This document shows, in pieces, positions 21,568-33,431 of a DNA stretch of 64,000 nt. The stretch is from Takakia lepidozioides (Eukaryota; Streptophyta; Takakiopsida; Takakiales; Takakiaceae). Every line of letters begins with the position of its first letter. Within the stretch, counting starts at the first letter, position 1. The notes below the pieces were generated by a model, which worked only from the letters and a program-made list of their open reading frames with translations, had not been told where the DNA came from and did no database searches. Made by a program: the position numbers and the translations under genes. The stretch is taken from the NCBI GenBank assembly GCA_030704615.1, contig CM060733.1, positions 24,304,001 through 24,368,000 on the forward strand, written 5' to 3'.

Positions 21568-24388
21568 TTACCATGAGCCTGCAGCCCCTGCTGTAGGGTT
21601 GCGAAAGGCTTTGAGATCCCAGTTGGTTTGCAATGCATATGGCTCTGAAATAAGCGTCCCCTCCTCAGTAATGTTGGCCACCTACACAGTATCCCGATGA
21701 CAGCTTGAGTTGTTAGCATTGGATAGGAAGCTGAAAGTCAACTACAGAAAGCTGGCCAAATGAGAGAAAATATTTCTGTAACTTGATGCTTTCCTGTAAA
21801 AAGAGATGCCATGTCATGGCTGCAATTAAGACCATAAGATGTGACCCCTGCTAGTTTGGTTATAATCTCCGAAGAGCTTTAGCTCTCACAAAGCAAACCA
21901 TGTCACATATACACGCATGCAGGGGGGAGAGAGAGTGACAGGAAGAAAGTTATTACATCAACCAAGAGATCCCATGGGACACAGTAGAACCACAGAAACC
22001 AAAGAACTAAACCAAACCTGAGATGCTGCCGGAGGGACAAGTGCCTCAGACAGGTGGGCACCTCAGGAGAGAGGGGGAGATGATGCTACCAGCTGCATGA
22101 CCTTAGGGTGCAAGAAGGTAATAACCTGGAACTTGTTAATGCAGGAACGGTCACGATAGAACAAGACCAGCAAGCACTTCTCCAGCAGCTTGATGCCCTC
22201 CTCCAATGTCATGCCCTCTTTCCACTCATTACGAAAAATAGGACGTGCCATCGCATTGCCAAATCCCGTTGCCACATGGTTGTCCTCGTAGTGGACCCCT
22301 ATCATGCTTACCTGGTTGCATCCCAGCCAGATATATTAACACTTTAGGCCACCTTTGCAAACATCTAGCTAGTAGAGACAGCACCTGACCACTGACAAAG
22401 ATGAGAGGAAAAAATTGCCTACAAAGGGATTCTTCAGGTGACTTCAACACCCGGAAAGCTTAGGCAGAGTTGATTGAGTACCCTGAAGAAATGATCAGAT
22501 TCACTTCAGGGAAGGCTCGCCAATACCTAACCCTGGCTACTAACAGTGCAGAACCGTGTCTGGAGGCAGAGACATACCACACCCAGATACTGTTTGCCAT
22601 GTTTTACACCACCAAGCACCAGACTATTCCAGAAAGGATCAAACTTGTTGCGGCGGTTGTACATCACACGGTTGAGGTAGTTGTGGATTTCCTTAGGCCC
22701 CAGTTTGTTCCCATCGTCCCACATGTTGTCCATAGTTCTGTCCTCCTCCCAACCCCCATCAGTCAGAGAGAAAAGGTGCACATTTTCACACTTGTGGGCT
22801 ATTTCTCAACCACCGTAGATTGACTGGGACCACAATGTCAGCAGGTATAGTATGTTAAGGGTCAGACTCAATTACATGCAACTTGGCACAACATAACTTG
22901 TCATGACCAAAGCTCACCAAATTCTTCCTGCCATAGTTGCCTTTAACCTCTTCTGAATATGCCACAAGAATGCTCATTGTTGTGGCAGCTATCACCAGTC
23001 TAAATGCTTCCTAGCCAGAGTGCCATTAGACTGAAAAAAAGCACGTCCTCCTTCGTTTGATGTTCCCAAAACATTTTGCTGGGCTCTTTTCTTGTCATAC
23101 AGGGCAGTCTCTAGTCATGATTCAAGCAGTGTAGAGAACTAATAAGTGGATAGGCATGCGGTCAATCAAACTGTCAAAAGAGTCATACACCATGTTGTCA
23201 AGAATTTGCGCGATGTCTTGAAAGTCGCTAATTTCACCGCTAGCTCCAAGTACTGTGTGCTTTCCTATTGCCTTTATGCGCTCCACACTCTTGAACCTCA
23301 CAGTTGACCCATAAGACCCTGCCCCAAAGATACAATCTCAAGTTCACATGTCAAAGATGTGGGTTGATATATCCGCGAAGAAACAACAAAACAAATCTGT
23401 TCAAGTTGAATTGAACATCGTAAAGAAATTTGGATTGTTTAATCTGTTCTGACTGGAGCGATTGGAAGGAAGAGGACCCAAGACATTGTAAATATATAAA
23501 GTATAAACGCCAAGGGGAAGGGTGGGGATGGAGTGGTGTGGTGTGGTGCACATGCTGTGTGAGTTACAAGAGAAAGAAACGGGAGACCAGACCGGCAGTG
23601 TCAGCAGCAATGAGAATGCCATCCTTGTACTTGATTCCCAAGACTGATGCGCCCGTCACCATTGGATACCTGCTCCCACAGCAGCCATAACAGTCACCTT
23701 CTACCATACACAGTTCCCCCGCGTCATGAGAATTCAAGTTTCAAAGCCTGAGATCTGCCACTGGAAATACTACAATATCTCTGTTTCCTTCAGTTTTGGG
23801 TATTGTGTAGTTGAGAAACCCTTGGAACTACTTCAAACGTAGATAATCTTCCTGAAAAGAACTTTAGGATTTCATGCTCTTGAAAGACTTCTTCTCCGTT
23901 AACCCTTCTGCCAACCCTAATATTCTCCCAAGTCCGCCCCAGGCTATGTTTACAACAGGATAGCATGTACAATCTACTCTGTCTCTCTGTAGAACACTCA
24001 GCACGTAGTCACGTGACTAGAGACAAGCTCGGATAGCGCTAGTTCTCTTTCCAGACGCTAGCTACGGCCCATACAAGCTGAATTTATCACACGACAGGGT
24101 TGAACCATATGCTGCCATCTCTATCAACACAAACTACGGCGTATGTGACAATAAGGTATGCTCCAATATTTGCGCTCTCTCGGCACATTAGCTGATTGAA
24201 GCTGTTTGAGATCGCTGACCCACACTCCAACTTACCTCCCAAACACAGAAAGGAAACAGACAATAAACTTACTGCGTATGTCTGGAGGGAGTGGGCATGA
24301 GACTGAAATTCTCAGAAGGCCCCATCAGCGATCGGTCCACATACTGCACCTCTGCTCCCTGGTTCTCACCCGCCATGACCTTTCCCAT
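21568..24388 (-). CDS. PBG1: 20S proteasome subunit beta type-4 (beta7)
   Basis: Six minus-strand exons join in phase: 24273-24388, 23593-23669, 23189-23318, 22578-22737, 22126-22311 and 21568-21681. They encode 260 aa from the ATG at 24388, or 256 aa from the second in-frame ATG at 24376. Every intron is GT/AG. The product follows plant PBG1: TQYPMVTGASVLGIKYKDG, YGSTVRFKSVERIKAIGKH, NMWDDGNKLGPKEIHNYLNR, EDNHVATGFGNAMARPI and the terminal AGAAGSW. The propeptide before TQYP fits removal during core-particle assembly. Beta7 is a structural, non-proteolytic subunit of the inner ring, acting in cytosol and nucleus. Length agrees with the family (about 246 aa in Arabidopsis). Both start codons are plausible. 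Confidence 0.95.
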
Positions 24389-27329
24389 TCCGAACGTAAT
24401 TCGACCCTCAGAACCTCAGTTGATCAGTTGAGAAAAACGTACAATCTAAACTCTCCAAGAATCCCTCAATTTAACGAATCTGTGAAACAGACAGTGTGAG
24501 AGACGAGAGACAGTGGAATGCGTGCGAAGCAGATGAACATGACCACGACCAAAATAGCGGAGTGTTTAGGTCACTGACCCTTCCGCGACGGGCAAAAGCC
24601 GGTCACTTTCTACACAGGTATAAAATATTCAAGGTTTTGCGGAGGGATAGAGGATTCATCTGAAAGGTTGCCTTAGATCCCATCCCCATGAATTGGTATA
24701 TGTTCAGACGAGTATGAATACTGCTTGCGACCCATCTCTCCAACAACCCACATAGCATTTCCATTCAGCTTGTCCCTCTGCATTGTTCTGCCTACGTGGT
24801 GGGAAATTTTGATCATCGGTGCTGAAGGGAAGTGGGCAGAGATGGGTCGGAAGGCTGGCATTATGCGGGTGAACCCAAAGAGCATGACTCGGAAGACCAT
24901 GCCTTGTTTCACTGAGATGATTGTCTTTCTAGCGTGTCTCCAGAAATCGAACTTCGATGACGATAAATGCCTGGTTGAGAAACAGTCTCTTAACATGTGC
25001 ATGGAGCTTCAGGTTTTTTACTTGCCACTCGCTCTCTCTTGGTCTGACGTATTTTTTGTCTTCTCTCTTAATATCTTTTTGCATTGCCTTTTCTTGGACT
25101 AGAGATTCTTTGCACGCTCCGACCTTCTGATCTTTTGATCTCTTCCTTTCACAACAAGGGGGCACTCTACCCTCTTCGGTTGCCAATCTCACTTGCTGTC
25201 CCTTCTGCCCTTATGATAGTGCGATTGGCAGTGGAAGCACACGGTTAGTGTAGCAGTGCTGAAATCAACATTGTCTTTTCTAGTGGTATGTCTACTTTAT
25301 CCCTAATCGACATTGAGTGAAACTGTACGAGGTTGCAATCAGCTCGACATATGTATTTTCCATGTCGGCGGAGTTTCATATGAGATGTGGGTGGAAATTT
25401 GAAACCCCCACTACTAGCCTCAAGAGGGTCTGTTTCCTGTTCACAAGTGGGTGTCACAGAGGGTATATATTTTCCTATCTGTTGTAACTTTAGTATCTGA
25501 GACTTACAGTAGGTGACACTTGCTGTTCATCATCTTTCTATTTGAGGGATTGGATGTCTGTGTGACCAGTGGGGTGGGTGACCAGGCAAAGCAGGGGAAG
25601 CAGCACAATACCATCAACTACCATTTACAAAGAATTTCAAGGATGATGAAGTCAGGCGTCTGATGCATGTAGGCATGGTCTTCCTTGGGTCTGATTCTAA
25701 CCCAGGCAAATTGGCATTTACTTCTCTGTTATCTTTCACCTTTAGAAGGTTTTTCTTCCCCCACTGATCTTGAGGATTGGCATTTGAGTCTGGAGCTTTG
25801 TTGGGGCTGTGAAAGGAACATGACAGCAGGGGAAAAGGGAAAAGATCATGCAGAGGTATTGCTTATGTTTTAGCAAGGCAATTTGTGGAAAAAAAGTGCA
25901 ATGTGGAAGCTGGTTGTGTAAAGGGTGTATTGGATCAGTCTGTTGGTTGGCTGAGAATTTTGGTTGTTCTTTAAGTTCGCAAAGCCAAATGATGGAATGT
26001 TTCTTTTATGAATGGCCGGTGGTAGCTTGTATGTTGAATCCCATCCATTAATGACTCTCAACAGCTGTGTACTCTACAATCAAACTGCCAATGGGGGAGT
26101 GTGAGGAGCATACTTTGATGGAAATGTACATGAGTGCGAGGTTTTATCCGCAAATCAGTTCCTAGCACAGAGTCTCTGTAGGTTGCTATGCGGCTCAATG
26201 AAGAGGCTTTCAACAGAAAGAGCTGACAGGTGAAATACAGCCTACAGTTTAGATTGGAGAGAGTATGTTCGGAAGAGAGGTCTTGCTGATTGATTCTGCT
26301 TGATTAAGTGTCTGTGTGATTAATCTTGGTAGGGCTTAAAACCCCCAGGATATAACATCACTCCTCGAAATTTTCTCACAACTTGGTAATGGTTGTGGAT
26401 CTAACAAGTAGGCTCCTCAGGGTTGACTTGGACCAAAGACTTATGCATCAAGCACCTACCCCTAAATTTAGCAGTTTAGTGTTTGTAATGACTGCAAAAT
26501 TGGGAACCCTGGTGGATTTACTAAGTAACCTCTCCACTTGAGGCCAATAGAGGGGATAGATGTTTATATGTGCTTGTGATGTTGGATTTTACCCAGTCAC
26601 TACAATTAAACCCACCTCCTTGTAGTGGCTCATCCTCAGCTATGGGAACACTCTAGCTCAACAATCTAGGCACAAAATCTTCAACTGCCATAGATGCAAG
26701 ATTCTTTTTGGTCTGCACTCTGAAGACAACCCTGTAGGAAGTTCTGCATGATTGAGTGCTGCTGTCCAATAATCACACTTAAACCATGATCACAGCTCTC
26801 CGAAAAATCAGTTTTGAATACTGCATGAATTTGGCCTGCAAAAAATTGATAAATTATGACTCGGACGTTTCTCCCGTCCAACCCACATCGCCCGCTTGAC
26901 AAAAGTTGGCAACAAAGACATCATCGTTCCCAACGCCTTTTGAGAAGGCGCCAGGATCTGTAAGGGCGCAGCTTTCCTTTGAAACCTCAATTTTTTTTTT
27001 CTTCTTTTTAAAAATCTTGCCCAAGAGTCCTCTGCGCGCCTGCTGGTGCTGGCTAAACCACTGCACTCGTGTTTGGGCCAGGGCACTTTCATTTACACAC
27101 GTATGTGTCTTGTTTCACCTGTGGACATTGCCCATCTTGCTGAAAGCAGTGGCATCCTGCACAAAAATTGAAGCCAACCTGTGAGATAAACCGGACGGCA
27201 GAGTGGAGGTCATCAGAACCTAAAAGATTCTTGATGACATGGATAGGTGTCTGTATAAGGGCACAAGAGTACCAGCCAGTGTCTCAACGTGGTGGCAAAG
27301 AGAAAATTTCCTTATCTCACCTCCACACC
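24389..27329. other. Intergenic; no gene recognised
   Basis: About 2.9 kb separates PBG1 from the PPR relic. Frames at 24673-25102 on both strands and at 26681-27092 show no domain. The PBG1 promoter should lie in the first few hundred bases above 24388; I see no diagnostic element there. Confidence 0.4.
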
Positions 27330-29364
27330 AAAGCATGAGTCAGTCTCTACAGTTCAACATTGATGCACTGAATCTGTGGATGCAATTTCTACTAAATAGA
27401 TGTATGCCGACCTGCATCAACCTCCATGCAGGAGCACACTGGCACTCGTCTTCCATCATTTTTCTCACTTTTGCAGTATCATCCCACCTGCTGGCTGCAG
27501 CCTAGACATTTGATAGTAGCAGATAAGCATCCTGTGGATCCCATTTGAGAAGGCATTTTCCCGCACGTTCTGCCACCTCCACATTGCCATGCATTCTGCC
27601 AGCACCAAGCAAGGCCCCCCACACTGTAGCATCTGGTTCAATGGGCATTTTGTTGATCAAGTCCTCTGCCTCATCTAACCGCCCTGCATGGCCAAGAAGG
27701 TTCACCATGCAGCCAAAATGCTCCATTGCAGGAGTTACACCATGATCTCGACTCATGGAATCAAAGTAGTGACGGCCTTCATCCACTAGGCCCACATGGC
27801 TACACGCCGAAAGAACAAATGTAAAGGTGATGCTGTTTGGCTTCAAGCCTTCCTTTTGCATTTGTTCAAATAGTCGGAGGGTTTCCCCACCACACCCATG
27901 CTGAGCATATCCTGCGAGCATCACACTCCATGAGACCACATCTCTTTCAGCCATACTGTCAAACACCTGACGTGCCACCTTCATCTTTCCGCACTTGGCA
28001 TACATCTCAACAAGGGCAGTCTCCAGAATGATATCCGGGGCAATTCCAGCTTTGATGATGTACGCATGGATCTCTTTACCTCTTTCCACGGCTGCCAGGC
28101 CGGCACAGGCATTGAGAATGGAAATAAATGTGACCTTGTTGGGCATCACCCCTTCCAGTATCATTTGCTCATACATATCGAAAGCCTCTCTGCCAAACCC
28201 ACACTGAGCATATCCTGCAATCATTGTGCTCCATGACACCACGTCTCGCCTAGCAATGTTGTCAAACACTCGACGAGCATACATTATGCTCCCACATTTG
28301 GCATACATGTCAACAAGGGTATTCTCCAGAGTAATATCTGGAGCAATTCCAACTTTCCGGATATCAGCATGGACATCTTTGCCCTTTTCCAGAGCTCCGA
28401 CGCTGGCACATGCATTGAGAACACAAATGAAAGTGATTTTATTGGGAGTCACCCCTTTCAATATCATCTGCTCATAGATCTCCAAAGCCTCCCTACCACA
28501 CCCATGCTGAGCATATCCGGCTACCATCACACTCCATGAGACCACATTTCGTTCAGCCATATTGTTGAACACCTGACGTGCATCATTCATGTTCCCACAC
28601 TTAGCATACATGCCAGCAAGGGCAGTCTCAAGAATGATATCTGGTGTGATTCCAGATTTAATGATGTGAGCATGGACCTCTTTCCCCTTCTCCACAGCTC
28701 CTATACTTGCACATGCCTTGAGAGCGCAAATGAATGAGACTCTGTTGGGAACCATGCCTTCCTGTATCATCTGGTGATAGATCTGAAATGCCTCCCCACC
28801 ACACCCATGCTGAGCATATCCTGCCATCATTATAGTCCACGTGAACACATTTCGTTCAGGCATTTTGTCAAACACTAGGCGTGCATCCACTAAGCTTCCA
28901 CACTTCACATACATGTTGATAAGAGTGTTGAGTAGAAAGATTTGTGGGTTGTAACCACTCTGGACAATGTGGGTGTGCACCTGCTTTCCCATTTCGAGGT
29001 TTTCAATTTTGATGCATTCCTTTAAAAGACAAATATAGGTATTGGATTCTGCCAAAATGCCTTGATTGTTCAAAATGTGCAGCGCCTCTCTCAGTCTCCC
29101 TGCCCTAGATAGTTTCCTTATATCCCCACAAGAGCCAGATGAGTTCTTGTTGACTCCATCACCAGATTGAGCTCCAAGCCGTATTAGGACAGTCCGTGCT
29201 GCTTCCACCCAAGGAGGGTTTGAGCAATCTTCAATGCCAAGGGCCTTGCTGGCAGGCATACCTGTTAATTCTGGTGATCTTGGACATGTCTGTGAATACC
29301 ACCAATGGGCAGCTGAGATAGGGCCACAGCCTCTCAAAAACCGGGAGACTCTCATCAGAAACAT
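27330..29364 (-). pseudogene. PLS-class PPR gene truncated before the DYW domain
   Basis: The intact frame (27502-29364, 620 aa) has an amino leader (about 1-80), then PPR repeats of the PLS type with typical LVDMYAKCGSIMYARRVFDN and RRDVVSWSTMIAGYAQ segments, and the start of the E region (DEAEDLINKMPIEPDATVWG). It stops at TAG 27502-27504 after LLLSNV. The intact paralogue at 44 kb has Tyr at that position and continues IYAAAGRW. Decayed paralogous sequence goes on past the stop: AAASRWDDTAKVRKMM in frame, then KLHPQIQ in another frame near 27370-27390, with further stops. The E+ and DYW parts are lost. Most likely an editing-factor pseudogene; a truncated protein recruiting DYW in trans is possible. 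Confidence 0.85.
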
Positions 29365-30181
29365 CCAAACATCCTTGAATTAACAGGGGACGACCTTTGA
29401 CATCATATAGTGCTAGCAACAATAAGGACCGCTGAGAAAAAACGAGATATCTTGCTGATTGAAGGACTGGAACTACAACCCAGTTCACGAAATATCATCA
29501 TGCCAGCACAAGACCTACTCATGTCCTAAATGAAGCTACCACTACTTCATAAAACCTGTTGTCCCAGCACTCTGAGAAGAACTCCTGGCAGAGTCATTAT
29601 TTGCTCTTTGCTTGCATCTAATTCATCGACTTTGGTCTTCTGCTACATAGAACCAAATGCCTTGCCCTCATTAAGGCAAGGCTGGAGATTGAGACTGGAG
29701 TATGTCTTCATCTGCTGTCCTCTCTCTAGGGTCACTACTTTCACCATTTTACAAACAGCCACTCTTGACAGAAAATCTTTCTTTAAGAGGACGAGAGATG
29801 CCTTGCAGCATGCTCTCCACATGAGGGACTCACTCAAGTTGAATTGTAACTTCATGGTTGTAGTGGCTGGTTGTTGCAGACCCCACTGTTCTGTTCTGTT
29901 TTCTCCTCTCCTTTGTCCCATCAGCTCTTTGAGCTTCCTGTGGACATTGTTAGGTTCCTTTCTTTCTTTCTTTCTCTCCCTCACTCCTTCCCCCTCCTTG
30001 TGGAGGTTATGAGGTCCTTTCCTATTTTGTTTCTCCGCAAATGCATAATGCATTACGGTCCAACATGACATGCATGTAATTCAACATAGTGAACCACAGA
30101 GAGAGAGAGAGGTGAAGAAGCAAATGTTCTGAGGACATTGAGTTCCGTCATTCTGGCCCTCTTTGCAGCCTTTGTGCCCCT
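29365..30181. other. Intergenic; dispersed repeat copy at 29884-29985
   Basis: No gene is visible. A reverse copy of the intronic repeat of FAP3 (see 17508-18345) and a CTTT microsatellite at about 29966-29985 are present. Confidence 0.4.
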
Positions 30182-31740
30182 CTACAATTTCATTTGGAGT
30201 TCCTGGTGAGGTTGAAGGTCAACGAAGGTAACACCAACCTTGGCACCTCTTTGAGAAATGTCGCCTCTGTAAGAGTCCACAGCCACAAGTTCTTCATGAA
30301 ACCCGTCTCTTTTCTTCACATGGTGGTGTATGCTCTGAGCCAGCTGATCCCAAATCTCCAAATCCAACCTGCCATTCCGACCGTCTCTGTAGCAAGATCA
30401 TTCACACCTTTGCTGACAAATCATCTGCCAAACAACAACTACAACATCCCAATGCTAATTGTCCTTTCTACTGACTTAAACTTGTACATTTTGAGCATTC
30501 CTGGTGGGTACACACCTGGGACTGCTGATCACACCGACAATTGCATGAGCTACATGGATGCCTCGCAGTTGGTATTCCCGTGCCAATAACTGCGCAAGTG
30601 CTCTCAACGCAAATTTTCCACAAGCTGCACAAGTTCATACAGACAATTCAAATCCCCACTCATAAGAGGATGCAACAGAGTGACTATCAAGAAGATACCA
30701 CTATATTAAGCCCACACAGACATCAAATGACACATGATGCACTTAGTTATGCTAGGAGCTTCTCAAGCCCTGCCCTGGTCTTCAAGAAACCCTAGCACTG
30801 GGGGATCAGGACCCTGCCAACAAAATCTACCTGTCACTTTCCCAGCAAAGAAAATGTACTCATAAGACGTTGTTTTCCATAGCCTTGTGGCCATAGACCT
30901 GGGCAGAACAAAAGGGAACAGATACTACCTCTGTGAGGGGCTCAATCCGGTAGTGTGACTTACCTTGATAAAGACAGGGCTGAAAGAAATAGGGGAAGAC
31001 AGAGGGCAAACCATGGGGATCCTGCCCCATTCTGACATAACACACAAACTCTTTCAAATTTCTTTGACACCATTGATGGACTGCCTGAAGGGCTAAGAAA
31101 GAAAATGGACCTGCTGAACACATTGAAAGGTGGCACCACCAATGACCGTTCGAAAGATTGTGCACTGATGTCAGGCCGTGTTTGTGTTGTAGACCTGCAC
31201 ACCAACTAATATGAACGTCAGCACAACTGTTATTCATTAAAGCCTCTTACCAGGCACCCCATGTCACCATCTTCTAACAGATCAATACCCTGCTTTCCCG
31301 CTATTCTGCTTCCTCCAAAACTGTAACCTGTGAAATCTACATCAATGAGTACACAAACCAAAATAAGCAAAGGAACAGGGTGGGAGTCCAATGCCAAGAC
31401 ATCAGCCACCTTAAAGTTAATATCCAGCCCCCAATCGTTACCTAGAAACAGTAGAGGACGCCTTCAGGTTCCTTCATCACTGGTGTGCTTCAATGACCCT
31501 CCCTTTTCACAGCAGAGGGTAAGGGTTCTGATATATAGGCACGCACATGGGCTTCGACAGAGCCCGGCGAGTTGACAGCCTCAAAAGCCTCCCTCACCGA
31601 CTTAGCATGAGCACAGTCAATACGAATGGCGTAAACCTGTGCCGCACTCTCCTTCTCCACTGTTTCCTCCGCCAGCTTCATCAGCTTCAACCAACAAGGC
31701 ATGCACATCCATTGATGTCAAAGAAGGTAACACAGCCACG
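30182..31740 (-). pseudogene. Short-chain dehydrogenase/reductase-like exons, incomplete
   Basis: Minus-strand segments in order resemble one SDR protein. At about 31565-31700 reads KLAEETVEKESAAQVYAIRI, then DCAHAKSVREAFEAVNSPG, the second beta-alpha region of the Rossmann fold. Behind a TGCAG acceptor at 31195 comes RPDISAQSFERSL. A clean exon at 30516-30624 contains GKFALRALAQLLAREYQ, then LRGIHVAHAIVGVISSPR, with AG and GT borders. I cannot find the glycine-rich cofactor motif, the Y-x3-K catalytic exon or a start, and frames upstream of 31700 contain stops. It may be a decayed gene or one with unrecognised exons. Confidence 0.5.
31251..31441 (-). other. Orphan exon candidate, 63 codons
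   Basis: Flanked by TTTCTAG acceptor and GTAAGA donor on the minus strand, one frame is open for all 191 nt. It includes NDWGLDINFKVADVLALDS and FGGSRIAGKQGIDLLEDGD. It matches neither the SDR pieces around it nor any family I recognise. Confidence 0.35.
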
Positions 31741-32343
31741 AAGCCATGACTTGCCACCATGAACGTGCCCTCACTTGCCGCTAGAAATAACCGCCGGTGA
31801 ACATCCATCGAGCAGATGCCAGGATTGATCAGTTCTGGGCCCCAGGGTTCACAGGCAATGGCAACACACCTGCAGGACGAAATTCGGTTTGAGCGGACAT
31901 AGTTCAGGGTCACTTGGAGGAACATTGCATGAGAGCTTTCTGAAGCCCTCTCTACATCAGGCTTTATGGACGACACGAATGACCATTGGGATCTACAAGA
32001 ATCGCGATTATCGAGAAGGACATTTCAACATCTCTAATCTGTACAAATCCTTACAATTAAGCGAACCCCCACTCCGTTTACTTCAGTTTTTTTCTGTAAT
32101 TGTCCAAACCAAAGAGAAACTGACAGACGGTGATCACAGACCCAGATCACAGGCGAGAATGACAACGGCGAAACGCTCTCGGGCAAAGCGTCGGTTGAAC
32201 ATTTTTCGAAATGGGCAATGACTTGAGCAAATCCAGAGTTTGTGGCAAACGAAAAAACGGAACCTCCACCTACAGAAAGGACCGTAAGAAGAATGCCTGC
32301 AGCAGCACTACTTTGGTTGCCAAGAAACATGCAGTATCTAGGA

Positions 32344-32631
32344 TCATGGTGGTCTAATCACACACAGTTTCTTCTTAGCTCGGCTCACCTCCCTCGGTTC
32401 GTCTTCAATCTTTGCAATGAGGGTGAAAAGAATGTCATCTCCTGCTTTGATACTTTTGTAGGCCAAAAATTCACAAAAACCTGTCCTGAAGCCCAATCCT
32501 CTGTTGCATCCCACACGAAGCTGGCAGACATGGCCAGTTGGCCCTTGCAGGGTAACTGTATCTTTAATCTTGTAGCTGTAGTCCTCCATGAACATGGGAA
32601 GGGTTCGCCGTGACTTTGCCAGCATCCTCAA
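32344..32631 (-). pseudogene. B3 DNA-binding domain fragment
   Basis: A minus-strand frame reads DTVTLQGPTGHVCQLRV, then FRTGFCEFLAYKSIKAGDDI, then LFTLIAKIEDE. This follows the plant B3 domain: strand, L-x-G-P-x-G turn, a G-W/F-x-x-F segment and a K-x-G-D turn. The upstream half of the domain is not readable and the frame stops soon after. No neighbouring exon completes a transcription factor. It is either a relic or one exon of a gene I could not assemble. Confidence 0.6.
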
Positions 32632-33431
32632 ACAGAAATGTTTGATGCATCACCACCTTTTCTGGAGTTTTAGCACTTGCCATACAACTCACAGTGTGTC
32701 TCACATTGGGTACCGAGATAGTCTTCACTTTTTTCAATCCTGCTATAATTGTTTACTTGTCAAAGACCATCTCCATATCTATACTATGAAGTATCTTCCA
32801 AAATTCCTAAGAGAATACATTGTATCTTGCACTCCCTTTGTTTTCCTTGTATCATACTTCCCGTTGACCCATAAGATCTGACATTACGAAGTTTCCTTAG
32901 CTTCCGTAGGACTACAAACCCACCGCTGAAAGCAAGTGCCTGCACTGTCACAGACACGAAACGTCTAAGAAAGCGCAAATTGTGTTGAACGACAACTTCA
33001 GTCAAAATATGAGCATGGAATTTCCAGCAGAATGGCATCTTTGAAGTCCCATACAATCCCCCCAGTGATGTTGATCCCCAAGTAATTCATCGGTACTACA
33101 GGTGCAAGAGTAACTTTAGTACTGTACTGTATTGACTATAGTACTGTACTTTGTAGAATAGTTGTCCTTGTTTCAAAATCTGAAGGCCATGCCACCACAA
33201 GTTTTGGTGTTGCATGTGGATTCCCTAAGAGAAAATCTCCTGTTTGGAGAAAGATACTAAGTGGAGTAATTCAAGTGGATGCTGAGAACATACTCAGCAT
33301 ATTGCAGGTTAATGGTAATTTGAGGAGATTACTTAAATAAACTTTGCTAGCTTAGGAGTGGAAGGCTTGTGCTCCCTGATCCTCCCAACAAATTTGACAC
33401 AACTCTGCGTTGTAAAAAGACGGCAAAGGTG

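Noticed and set aside
27545-28477. Plus-strand frames opposite the truncated PPR gene
   Set aside because: Antisense shadows of PPR repeats; no independent protein features.
33117-33152. AGTACTGTAC-type short palindromes as a regulatory site
   Set aside because: Short, AT-rich, in the 3' flank of DUF89; no supporting context.
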